Assembly (NCBI RefSeq): GCF_026151205.1
Contig: NC_087076.1
Location: forward strand, 8,534,902 to 8,598,901
DNA: 64,000 nucleotides
Direction of reading: 5' to 3'
Origin: Bolinopsis microptera
Taxonomy: Eukaryota; Ctenophora; Tentaculata; Lobata; Bolinopsidae
Shown in pieces: positions 1 to 36,547 of the stretch. The stretch's first letter is position 1, and each line of letters opens with the position of its first letter. A model generated the notes under the pieces. That model ran no database searches, was not told the DNA's origin, and saw only the letters and a list, made by a program, of their open reading frames with translations. The position numbers and the translations under genes are program-made.

Positions 1-200
1 AGTATTTTAAAATGCTTCACACAATTTTGGCAGTGAAAAATCAATCTCTAGTGCCACCTTTTTATGAACGTGTCCATATTGTCATGCTTGCCAATTGCTT
101 TGTCATTTTTAGGTTTATAACCAATCAGGACGCGCGCCGAGTTGGACTAGTCGACGGTTTTAATACTTTCAACACTACTATATAACAAATAATTTGAGGG

Positions 201-1178
201 ATGGCAAGTAACAATGTACCCGAGAGGGTGTCGATACGAAAAAAACGTGGAGTCAAGACGAGTCCCCCTAAGGATTCATCTTCTGATAATGTCCCAGTGC
301 CAGAGGAAAAATACTGCCAATGTGATGTTTACATGTCAGAAGAACTATCAGTTGAATGTGAAGCTTGCCAATTATTTTGGCACCTGAGTTGTGTTGGTTT
401 ATCTGGCCTTAAAAACGAGATGTTACTGAATCTTACAAACTGGAAGTGCCCATACTGTTTTGTGGCGCCTCATACCTCAGCTGACACTAAGGAAAACGGG
501 GCTGTCAGGGCTATTATTAAAGAGGAACTCCAACATTTGACCCCAGCCCTGACTAACTCGATTAAGGAAGCTATTAAAGGAAGTGCAGAGAAAACAGTTG
601 ATAAAGCTGTTCGTCTCTATTCTGAGGTAACAGCACAAACCCAGAAGAAGGTTCTCGATGACATGAGTCGTGAACAAGCTTCTGAAACTGTTATTTCGGA
701 AGTGCAAATGAAGATGCACACTGATACATTTGAGCGAAACAAACGAAAACTCAATCTGTGTGTGCTCAAGGTTCCAGAGAGCAAAAAGACTACCTCTAAG
801 CAACGCCAGGAGGACGACTCCAAGTTCTGCAGGGAGACCCTAAAGATTAAGAAGGACGACATGATAAGTTGCCATCGCTCTGGCAAGCTTGATGCTGACA
901 AGCCAGATCACCGTCGCCCGCTCATCATCCAGACACGAGATGAAGAGTCAGTAAATTTCTACGCTGACCATGGTAAGGGCTGGAAAGAGTCAACTTATTG
1001 GATCAACTTGGACCTCTGCAAGGCAGACAGAGATATTCGTTTTTTAGCCAGAAAGGAGAGGAAGAAGAGGCAGGAGGAAGCGAAGAAAAGAGAGACAGAG
1101 AAGACAAAGGAGGAGGCAAAGAAAAGAGAGCCAGAGAAGACAGAGGACAAAGCGGAGGCCGCAGTGCCCAGCCGTTAA
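201..1178 (+). CDS. LINE-A ORF1 protein with PHD-type zinc finger
   Basis: A 325-residue open frame with its own ATG. Residues about 38-85 form a Cys/His zinc finger of PHD type (CQCDVYM...CEACQLFWHLSC...WKCPYC), as in ORF1 proteins of some CR1-like LINEs. The middle is helical and charged. Residues about 190-285 (LCVLKVPES onward) look like the nucleic-acid-binding domain of LINE ORF1 proteins. The last 45 residues are a lysine/glutamate-rich repeat. This is the only LINE-A frame without a visible break. It overlaps the start of the ORF2 reading frame. It is a mobile-element protein, presumably binding the element's RNA; that role is known for the family and not shown here. Confidence 0.8.
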   Translation: MASNNVPERVSIRKKRGVKTSPPKDSSSDNVPVPEEKYCQCDVYMSEELSVECEACQLFWHLSCVGLSGLKNEMLLNLTNWKCPYCFVAPHTSADTKENGAVRAIIKEELQHLTPALTNSIKEAIKGSAEKTVDKAVRLYSEVTAQTQKKVLDDMSREQASETVISEVQMKMHTDTFERNKRKLNLCVLKVPESKKTTSKQRQEDDSKFCRETLKIKKDDMISCHRSGKLDADKPDHRRPLIIQTRDEESVNFYADHGKGWKESTYWINLDLCKADRDIRFLARKERKKRQEEAKKRETEKTKEEAKKREPEKTEDKAEAAVPSR

Positions 1179-1289
1179 ATATTTTTTATACCAGTGCTAA
1201 CGGCCTATTTAATAAAATTGATGAACTAAAATGTATTTTATCAATGTATAAATCTATTGAGGTAATTTGTGTAACAGAAACTCATTTTA

Positions 1290-1665
1290 TTATCACTTCG
1301 AGATGGCCAGGCCTACTCTCATGCTGTCTATATGTGATGATTAACTCTGAAAAGCTAGGGACAACTGGGGAATGATCCCAGAACCTCGAGATTTCGCGTC
1401 TCTTGCTCTACCAATTGAGCTACTGACCCTGATTCTCAGAGCGAAATCACCACTCATATATTTTCAGAGTTAATCATCACATATAGACAGCATGAGAGTA
1501 GGCCTGGCCATCTCGAAGTGATAATAATAATTAAAATGTTTCGCAGATTGGCAATTGATCGGTGTAGTTGGTGTTGTACACACTGCACTGATAATGATAT
1601 CACGTTGTACGTGTAATGCAAATATAGTGTGGATAAATGCGAATATATATTCTAAATAACTGATA
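1290..1665 (-). mobile_element. SINE-like insertion with inverted arms and a 12-bp target duplication
   Basis: The 376-bp insertion splits the LINE-A endonuclease. It is bounded by AAACTCATTTTA at 1278-1289 and again at 1666-1677, a 12-bp target-site duplication of the kind made by LINE machinery. A tRNA-like unit (1358-1429, minus strand) sits between two inverted arms of about 62 bp (about 1291-1354 and 1462-1527). In SINE orientation the 3' arm follows the tRNA-like head, and the 5' arm is an inverted copy of it. No known family can be named from memory. Confidence 0.8.
1358..1429 (-). other. tRNA-like sequence (SINE head, probably not a working tRNA)
   Basis: The reverse complement has a good A-box (TAGCTCAATTGGTAGAGC), a five-base anticodon-type stem, a B-box-like GGTTCTGGGATC, and a partly paired acceptor (GGGTCAG with TTGTCCC). 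The loop carries G at position 33 where tRNAs have U, and the acceptor has a mismatch. It lies inside an insertion with target duplications. It is best read as the pol III promoter head of a SINE. Confidence 0.7.
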
Positions 1666-4600
1666 AAACTCATTTTAGTAGTGATATATTAGATGCCGAA
1701 ATTTATATTGAAGGATTTAGTATGTTTAGAAAAGATAGAGATTTTAGAATTGACAATTCCACTGGCAGTATAAGTGGTGGAGGAGGCTCTATAATTTATG
1801 TTAAAAACTGTTGTAATGCTTCACTAGTGAACTCTTTTTTAAAGGCACCGGATTCTTTAGCTGTTAATATCAACACATCAGGTGGACTGATTAGTATTTG
1901 TTGTATTTACAGATCCACTTCATTGAATTTAGAACCTGAGAATAATGCGTTAATATCTTGTATCAAGAGCATCTGTAGTGAAAGGAATGATTTTGAAACA
2001 CTCCTTTTAGGAGATTTTAATTTACCAAATGTTTTATGGGAAACTGGTAGCATAAATAGTAATATTGCTAGCAAGAACCAGTTTTTAGTTACTCAACAGA
2101 AATTCATGGATGTTTTCAATGACAGTGGTTTAACTTGGTATTTCACCAACGAGACAACTAGAAGACGGCTTGTGAAGGATACTCTCCAGGAGAGTCTTCT
2201 TGATCAGGTCCTGTATACAAATGATGCTCTTGTCAACGGTTGTAAGATCGTTTCTCCGCTTGGTAAGAGTGATCATGTTGGGATACTTGTCGAACTAGTT
2301 GTTTCGCCGGATACTAGCAAATGTTTAAAAGAGAAGATTATCAAACCTATATGGGGTAAGATTTCCTCTGAAGAGTTATTAAATTTTAGTTTGAAAAATA
2401 TCGACTGGGATTATAGTTCTACCAATGATGTTCAAGATATGTGGGCTGAATTACATGGTAAACTGGAGACTGTTGCTGCAGCTGTTCCGACTGCTTCGGT
2501 TTATCTCGACAACAGACCTGTCAAGTTGCCATGGAGTACATCTGCACTTAAACGAATGAGAAAGAATAAAGATAAAGCATGGGCTGAGTTTGATATTAAT
2601 CCATCTGATGTTAATTTTAGTTATGCAAGTAGCAAACAACATACTTATGAATTAGCAGAAATTAAAGCTATAAAGTTAATTATGAAAAGAAAATTACATC
2701 TAATCTGAAGCAGAATTGTAAGTCTTTTTACTCTTATTTACGAAATAAACGTCAAGTTAAGTCTAGTGTGGTTTCTTTAGATAGAGGAGATGGTACACGC
2801 ACAGATAGTTCGACTGAGTCAGCTGAGGTACTCGCAAGTGCCTTTAGCTCTGTTTTTGTGCGTGAACCACCTGGCCCTCTCCCTAAAACTGAGAATTTAA
2901 GACCTGACAATGAGAGTATTGATGATATTGATGATATGGAAGTCAACAGTTCTGATATAAAAAAGCAACTTTTAAAGCTTAACATTTTTAAGAGTTCTGG
3001 TCCGGATGGTGTTCATCCGAAGTTGTTGAAATCGCTAGCTTATGACAACAATTTTGTTGAAGCAATAACTAAATTATTTCAAAAGTGTTCAGATACAGGA
3101 TCTTTACCTGCAGTGTGGAAATCTGCATCTGTTGTAGCATTGTTTAAAAAGGGTATTAAATCAGACCCCTTAAATTATAGACCAGTTTCATTAACTTGTA
3201 TTTTGTGCAAAGTGTATGAAAAGTTGGTGAGAGCACATGTTTTAAATTTTCTAGAACATCGAATTTCGAAGCATCAGCATGGATTTGTTAAGGGTAAATC
3301 GTGTTTATCTAATCTTTTAGAGACATTTGATGACATTCTTGACATTTTAGATGAAGGTGCCCCGGTTGATCTTCTATACTTTGATTTTAGTAAGGCGTTC
3401 GACACAGTCCCCCACTTTAGACTTCTGTCTAAATTGGAAGGCTTTGGTGTCAAAGGAAAGGTTTTAGATGTTATTAAAGATTTTCTGACAGACAGGACTA
3501 TGAGGGTTTCTGTAGAAGGACAATGGTCCGAGGTTAAACATGTTTTATCTGGTGTTCCTCAGGGGTCAGTTCTAGGCCCTCTCCTATTCATTCTGTATAT
3601 TAATGATTTGCCTGACCTTGTAAAAAATAAGATAAGGTTATTTGCTGATGATCTTAAATTAATTGGTAATGCAGCTAACCACGGTAGTGTTGCTGAAGAT
3701 ATCGAAGAATTAGAAGTTTGGGAAAGTATTTGGCTTTTACAATTTAATCCTGCCAAGTGCAAAGTAGTGCACATTAATTTTAACAACAATCCTAATTTAA
3801 ATTATAAGGTAAATGGTATAGAACTTGAAGTATCTGATCAGGAAAAAGATTTGGGGGTTATTACCCATAGCTCCCTGCTTTGGAACGAACAGATCAAAGC
3901 ATGTATCGCTAATCTATAAGGCAAATCGTATGATTTGTTGGATTGTAAGGAATTTAGTTATTAGAGAAAAGGTTGTTATGATTGCTATATATAAAGCTTT
4001 AATAAGACCTCATCTTGAGTATTGTGTCCAATTGTGGAATCCACCTGCGGCTCATGGAAGTTGGGGGACTGTTTTGGAGCTGGAGAGCGTCCAGAGGCGG
4101 TTTACACGTCTGATTGATGAGGTGGGTACTCTTCCTTACAGCCGTAGACTGGAAATCCTCAATTTGACAACGCTGGCAGAGCGGCGAATACGTGGGGACC
4201 TTATTGAAGCTTTTAAGGTTATTAATGCTATGACTGATTATGGTTCAGACTTGTTCAGACCAAGCAGATCAGGTCTTAATCTGGTTTCATCCAATAGATG
4301 TAGTAAAAGTGTGACAAAGGTCAAGATTATCCAGAAGTCTTTTCTCCCGGAGCGAGTTATTCCATATTGAAACAAACTCCCTCCGGACGTCAAGAACTCT
4401 GTGACAGTTTTAGGTTTTAAAATTAAATTAGAAGGATATAAGATAGATATGATTTCTAAAAGTATTACAAATGATTGCTTTTTTTGGAATGTTTCTAATG
4501 AAGTTTTAGTAAGAATTGAGGGAGCCAGTTATGTCAGTAACAAAGAGAAACATAACAATTATCTTTGGTTCCATCCTTATGTAGCAAAGAAGCGTTTTAT

Positions 4601-4794
4601 AAATCTTTATTCCACTGGGAAGTTTTTAAAATAGGATAATGTTTTTGATGAAATTGTTTTTAAATATTGTATTTGATAATTAATTAATGTTGGTGGGGAA
4701 ATATTTATTATATATTTTTTCACACAGTGCGATGATAGTTTGTAGACATGTGTGATGATGTGATGTCATAAATTTTACTTTACTTTACTTTTTC

Positions 4795-5168
4795 GTCGGC
4801 CGGGTGGTGTAGTGGTAATTCACTCGCCTCCCAAGCGGAAGACCGGGGTTCAAACCCCGTCTGAGGCAGGCAGGCCAGGTCACCAAGCTGTGATTGGTAC
4901 AGGATTTATCCTGGTAATTATGCTCGGAGGATATCAGTGACGCGATTCCTACTACAGTGTAAGCTGCAGTGTAGCTGTAAAGTCTACCGCCATTCGGAAT
5001 GAGTGTGAACTTGCTTACCAGGCAATCATGATTTCCGCTTGGTTCTCATCAGGTCTCTAAGAAAGCCAACAGTGTGCTGATATGCACTGTCATATGTACT
5101 TCCTAGAAGCAGCACACGGCCCATTTCGGACTTGCACGAGTTATAATTATTACTTTACTTTACTTTAC
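4795..5168 (+). mobile_element. tRNA-Gly-derived SINE with LINE-A-type tail
   Basis: The first ~75 bp (about 4797-4870) match tRNA-Gly in the D arm (TGGTGTAGTGGTAATTC), anticodon arm (loop CTCCCAA, anticodon CCC) and T arm (CCGGGGTTCAAACCCCG). The acceptor ends do not pair, so it is a SINE head and not a tRNA gene. A tRNA-unrelated body follows, ending in TTTAC repeats (about 5150-5168). LINE-A directly upstream ends in the same TTTAC repeats, which suggests this LINE family mobilised the SINE. Confidence 0.75.
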
Positions 5169-6060
5169 GGTTTCACATAGCCATGTGTCTACGCGTACTG
5201 CGTGACGCGCTTGTTTCACAAGTAGATAGACCGCCTCCGGCGGTCGCGCGCTACTGCAAGCGAGAGGGCTTTGGTTTACTGGGCCGCGCTCAGCCTGTCA
5301 TTCCGCCAAATTCATTATGTTAATGAACATAATAGCCTGGGGTCCTCAGGTAAGCTCTGGTTAGAGCAATCGACGGTCCTCAATATATGGAACAGATATT
5401 TTACGAGTATCACCCGTTAAGAATTGCTTCGCATCGCGCAGAGCAACGCGTTTGGTAATCTGGAAGAGTTAGCATTGTCAATTAAGAAAACTCTCTGCTT
5501 TTAATAAATTTACCGCGTCGGCGCGCGCGATATTTGCGATTTCAGAATTCAATTAAAATTTTATAAGTTGTTAACCTACTAAAACGCGCGCCGAGTTAGA
5601 CTCGTCGACGGTTTAATTTTCCGCCTCGACAGTTTAATATTTCAATTCGGACCAAATATTTTACAAGTATCACCCGTTATATAATAGTATATACTATATT
5701 TATATATATTAAGCTAAATTTAAGTTCATGGAAAAATATTTATATTGTTCTTATAAGTATATGCTATCACTGAATTTTTATTGGCGGATGATTCTAATAG
5801 CCATGAGTCTACGCGTGACCAGTGACGCGCTTGTTTCCGTTCGGTGGTCGCACGCTACGTCGCTACTGCAAAGTTTGACCATTGTTAATGGTCTGGCCCG
5901 GCGCGCGCTACTTCGTAGCACTTGCCATCGGGCTAATATTTTGAGAAGAAAGCGGCGCGCGCTACTTCGAAGAAATTTAGACGAGTAACATCCGTCAACT
6001 GCAAAGTGCAAGCGAGAGGACTCTGGTTAGTATAGAGCAATGGCCGACCCAGTCACCCAG
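5160..6060. repeat. Mosaic of GC-rich dispersed repeat modules, no gene
   Basis: At least three short families seen elsewhere in the window recur here. Module 1 (ACGCGTACTGCGTGACGCGC core) lies at about 5175-5225 and 40035-40085, with a variant at 5800-5840. Module 2 (GGCGGAATGACAGGCTGAGC core) lies inverted at about 5280-5340. Module 3 (CGCGCGCCGAGTTGGACT core, with a TTTTACGAGTATCACCCGTT arm) lies at 5390-5420 and 5583-5680. No open frame here has protein-like composition. Confidence 0.7.
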
Positions 6061-6542
6061 TAGTGCATCGCCCTACAAGTTCTTAATGTGATTAAAATTC
6101 AACTGTATTTTACTTTCTTTTTCATTGTTGCTTTTTTATTGACACTTTTTGTCCCGCCCATCAGCTGAAGCAAGGGTTGATTCTCCGATACTCCTAGTTC
6201 CAAGCTGCTTGAGGAGGGTGTACTTATTTGAATCACTGCACTGTCCTGTTAACGAACACATAGTTGAGATATCATTCAGTTATTAAGTAACTAACACTTA
6301 TTGCAAGCTTATATATATATTATTCAACATGCAGGGGACATGTTTCTCCGTTTTTTAGTGACAGATAATTGAAAAAAACTTGATTAGATTGTAAGTAGAA
6401 TTTAATTTATCATCTGACTGAACACTGAAATAATTGGACTGTTTAACACTGAACATGAATCTTAAATTTCCAGCAGTTTTTAAAAACACTTAACAGCTAA
6501 TATTATACAGTAAAATCTACGATAAAATTACAAAAGCTTCAT

Positions 6543-6695
6543 GCCGTAGTACATACATATTACATTACACTGGAGCTTACACAGTGTAATTTCCTCCTGT
6601 CTGCGCCGCGTACGTTTATATAGGCGCAGATTGGAGGAAACTACACTGTGTAAGCTCGATCGATCCAGTGTAATGTAATATGTATGTACTACGGC
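6543..6695. mobile_element. Foldback/MITE-type element with 5-bp target duplication
   Basis: A 153-bp element whose arms of about 60 bp are near-perfect inverted repeats (it starts GCCGTAGTACATACATATTA and ends with the complement). It is flanked by TTCAT at 6538-6542 and 6696-6700. It has no coding capacity and lies between the upstream LINE/SINE block and the 3' end of the ABCA gene. Confidence 0.78.
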
Positions 6696-6982
6696 TTCAT
6701 CAATTTTCACATTTATTGATCATCAGCTCAACTTCATCTCGTACACTCAGCGAAGTCATTTTAACAAAGTGTAATACTAATTCACTAATTCATAATCCAA
6801 GACAAACTCTAACTATTCCCAGCATAACTTCGTGGCAAAATGAGAACCACATATCATCACCTCCCAAGTAAAAATTCATTTTGAGATAATCAAAAAAAAC
6901 TGTTTGTTGCTTACAATTAAAGGACTAAGAAACAATTAGGCAAGTGTCCCGGGTGAAATATTAGTATTTATTTTCTTTCTAG

Positions 6983-7013
6983 TACGAACACGATATATTA
7001 TATCGTGTTCGTA
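6983..7013. repeat. 31-bp palindrome
   Basis: TACGAACACGATATA pairs with its complement around a single central T. It lies about 390 bp beyond the ABCA stop codon. The rest of 6700-7400 is AT-rich with no gene that I can see. Confidence 0.8.
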
Positions 7014-7399
7014 TACACGTTACACGAATAAGCCACAGCTATAAACATTAAACTCAATATTGTTATACTTTGATCTAAATAACAGATGAACACTTTTAGG
7101 TCGATCTGAAAACTCGTAAGAAAGTAAGATTACATCACTAATAGCTACTTGATGGACTGTAAATCTGAAAACTGATTATTACAGCAAACATATTATTGAA
7201 GAGAAATATAGATCATAATATCGAAGAGAAATATAGATCATACATGCAAATTGCAAATTGCAAAAGGTAAAATAAAAACAGCTAAATCATAGACAGCTGA
7301 ATCATAAATCTAATTCTGATATCTGAACAAATAGGTTTATAATCTCTTTTTAATTGTTTCCTATAATATTGTTGCCATGCGGAATCATTGAACCCATTT

Positions 7400-34433
<27,034 letters not shown>

Positions 34434-34850
34434 GGTTTATCTTCTATAAGTCAACCTTATAGCACTAGTCTTAAGAAAGGTATGTAGTGTGAACTCTATG
34501 AAGTCATAACATTCTGACAAGATCATTGTGTAAATAAAACTTGAATACGTTTTGCATGATCTCCACAGTCGACCAGTGGGAATTCTAGGGATTGAATCCC
34601 TCATGGAAAAAATAAAATAGAATTTTACACTTAATTTCAATTTCTCGTTGTTATAATTCATCCCTGAAATCATATTTTCAAAAATGACACATCCTATCAT
34701 CTGCTATCATCTCTGCCTACACAGTGCACATATTTTTACTACTTTTCCAAGGAGTTGGCAATAGGCGTGACTTTTTAACGACAATTTCCCTTAAAAACGT
34801 GTTTTATAACTTTTAAGTTGGGAATAACACAGTGTAATACTGACATAAGC
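34434..34850. other. Upstream flank of ABCA
   Basis: AT-rich. I see no convincing promoter element, nor any other gene. The 5' UTR limits cannot be set from sequence. Confidence 0.4.
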
Positions 34851-34852
34851 TT

Positions 34853-35275
34853 GATCCTTACCCGTACTCTTCTCAAATAGTGATCTGAGCCGATATCAGC
34901 ATCCCTGCAAACATTGAGCAGAGAAATTCCAAACCTCTTACTGATACAGATGTGGTTTATTCGATTTTAACAACACAGCCATTAGGTTATCTCCAGGTAC
35001 CCTTGTGAATATTATTTTGCTGGAACAAAGTACCAACGATAGTTACCAACAATCGGGTACCACTGTGAGTGTCTACTAATGACATTTGACAGCAAGCTGC
35101 AATCCGATGCAACCTGAGCATTTAGGTCACCAAACATAAATTTCAAATCGTGTCGGGGTAACTCATCAAATACACTTGGCAACTGCTGGTAAACTTCATC
35201 CTTACCATTATCAGAAGCCCCCTCAGTTGGCGCATAGACTACAAACACAAAAATATTCAAGTTTTAACTGTGTAG
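34853..35275 (-). pseudogene. RTE-type LINE endonuclease fragment
   Basis: Minus-strand frames encode the second half of an apurinic-type endonuclease: FVVYAPTEGASDNGKDEVYQ, LKFMFGDLNAQVASD, then in another frame ISKRFGISLLNVCRDADIGS followed by DHYLRRVRVRIK. GDLNAQ and SDHYL are catalytic-core motifs of this family. Frame changes and the absence of a polymerase make it a relic. It lies about 420 bp upstream of the ABCA start, on the same strand. Confidence 0.8.
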
Positions 35276-35940
35276 TCCTCCTGAACTACATGTTGTTGTG
35301 GTGTGAATTTATGAAATTTTGTTTTTACGTAGTTGACCATTTTAAGTTACAAAGGTATTTATTTACTACCCTGGTTCTACACCGTTTTTATTTATTAATA
35401 TATTTACAAAAGTTAACTTTCAGGCGTCTAACCTTACAGTAAGACAATTACCATTACTGTATTTATTTGTGTATATTGTTCGAATAATTAATAATAATTT
35501 CAAAAAAAGCCAGTGCTGGGAATAAGGGTTTCAGTTATCGACAGCAAGTTCAACTTCTTATATACTCCAAGATACACTTTGAACATTGTGACAACTGACT
35601 TGAAACAACTGACTCGAGCTACCTGTTATGTGACAGATAAAACATGGCGTAGGTTACATCTCCACCGAAAGCACATCCAATTTGATATGTATGAAATATA
35701 TCTACAACTTGCTTGATTCTGCACTGAATTGGCGTTTTGCGACCAAAATTGGACTGGGAATCGTTTAATATCACTATTCACTGTTGAAGCAACTTGACAA
35801 AAGCTACTCATGCTATTGTAGCACAATGCACTACTGGGTTGCGCCGAGCATCAAATAATGTTTCTCACAACCACACTTTGGTAGATCGGCGAGATGCATT
35901 ATTGTTTTTGTTGTATGAGTAGTTTCTTTGCACTTTAGTC
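35276..35940. other. Intergenic stretch with no recognisable gene
   Basis: AT-rich sequence with only short open frames of no recognisable similarity. Confidence 0.4.
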
Positions 35941-36547
35941 TCTCAGTTTTAATACTTTCAACACTACTATATAACAAATAATTTGAGGTATGTCCAATTG
36001 AGGTATGTCCAATGAACTCATGTCACCTAATATGTCACCTAATTTGGCTTTCTAATCCCTAATATGTCTTCCTCAATTCCTAATGACAAGAAACCATTCA
36101 CATCTTCTTCAAGGTACGGACTTTGACATCACATCAGACCAGAAAAACCCTTTTCAATTAAAACTCAAGTCAGATTAGAAAAACCCTTGTCAAATAAATC
36201 TCAATCCCGAGTAGTAGACTCAGTAAAAGTAGTAGAAACATATCATTCTGTTGAAGTAGGAACTCCTAACAATCATAGCCCAGTTGAGGCTCCAATCAGA
36301 AATTGAAGCAACCCTGATGCCCCTTCTGTTGTGTATCCATGTGGTAAATGCTCTCATGATGTCACCGGCTTCGAATGCGTTAAGTGTGATGGTCCCTGTG
36401 AAACATGGTATCATACTAAGTGTTGTATGCACAAAACAACTTTTGAAAAACTTGGGCAACACTCAGAAGTAATGTGGGTATGTAAGAATTGTAAGGCCTT
36501 AGAGAAGAAACCGGCTAAGCTAGTTAACTGGGGTAATTATGCTTCTT
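35941..36547 (+). pseudogene. 5' end of a LINE-A relative with PHD-finger ORF1 fragment
   Basis: The leader at 35941-35985 is nearly identical to LINE-A 155-198. A stop-interrupted ORF1 follows, then an open piece from about 36331 (YPCGKCSHDVTGFECVKC...WYHTKCC...MWVCKNC), a Cys4-His-Cys3-type PHD finger. The finger is diverged from LINE-A's, so this is a related family with a shared leader. The frame ends at the inverted-repeat block that begins at 36548. Confidence 0.75.

Larger units (their letters stand above)
1181..4633 (+). pseudogene. LINE-A ORF2 (endonuclease-reverse transcriptase), broken
   Basis: The endonuclease begins with NIFYTSANGLFNKIDELK and reaches VTETHF before the insertion at 1290. 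It resumes at about 1678, with LLGDFNLPN and KSDHVGILVEL being late endonuclease motifs. The reverse transcriptase runs from about 2990: SSGPDGVHPKLLK, LNYRPVSLTCI, QHGFVKGKSC, YFDFSKAFDTVPH, LSGVPQGSVLGPLLF and LFADDLKLI, so the catalytic FADD is present. The C-terminal part (HLEYCVQLWNPP, then LPPDVKNSV) lies in other frames. Frame changes near 2680 and 3910 and an in-frame stop where other copies have tryptophan (about 4368) make it a pseudogene. Confidence 0.88.
155..4793 (+). mobile_element. Decayed non-LTR retrotransposon (LINE-A), PHD-finger ORF1 type
   Basis: A nearly full-length but inactive LINE of the CR1/L2/jockey sort. The order is a 5' leader, ORF1 (PHD finger), ORF2 (endonuclease then reverse transcriptase), a 3' UTR and a TTTAC-repeat tail. 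The leader at about 155-198 is almost identical to 35941-35985, where it precedes another PHD ORF, so it marks the family's 5' end. The 3' UTR recurs at 41505-41905 (plus) and 34034-34125 (minus). ORF2 is broken by an insertion at 1290-1665, two frameshifts (near 2680 and 3910) and a stop replacing a tryptophan at about 4368. Clade assignment is inference. Confidence 0.9.

Noticed and set aside
4797-4870. A tRNA-Gly(CCC) gene
   Set aside because: The acceptor strands do not pair and the sequence continues into a SINE body with a TTTAC tail.
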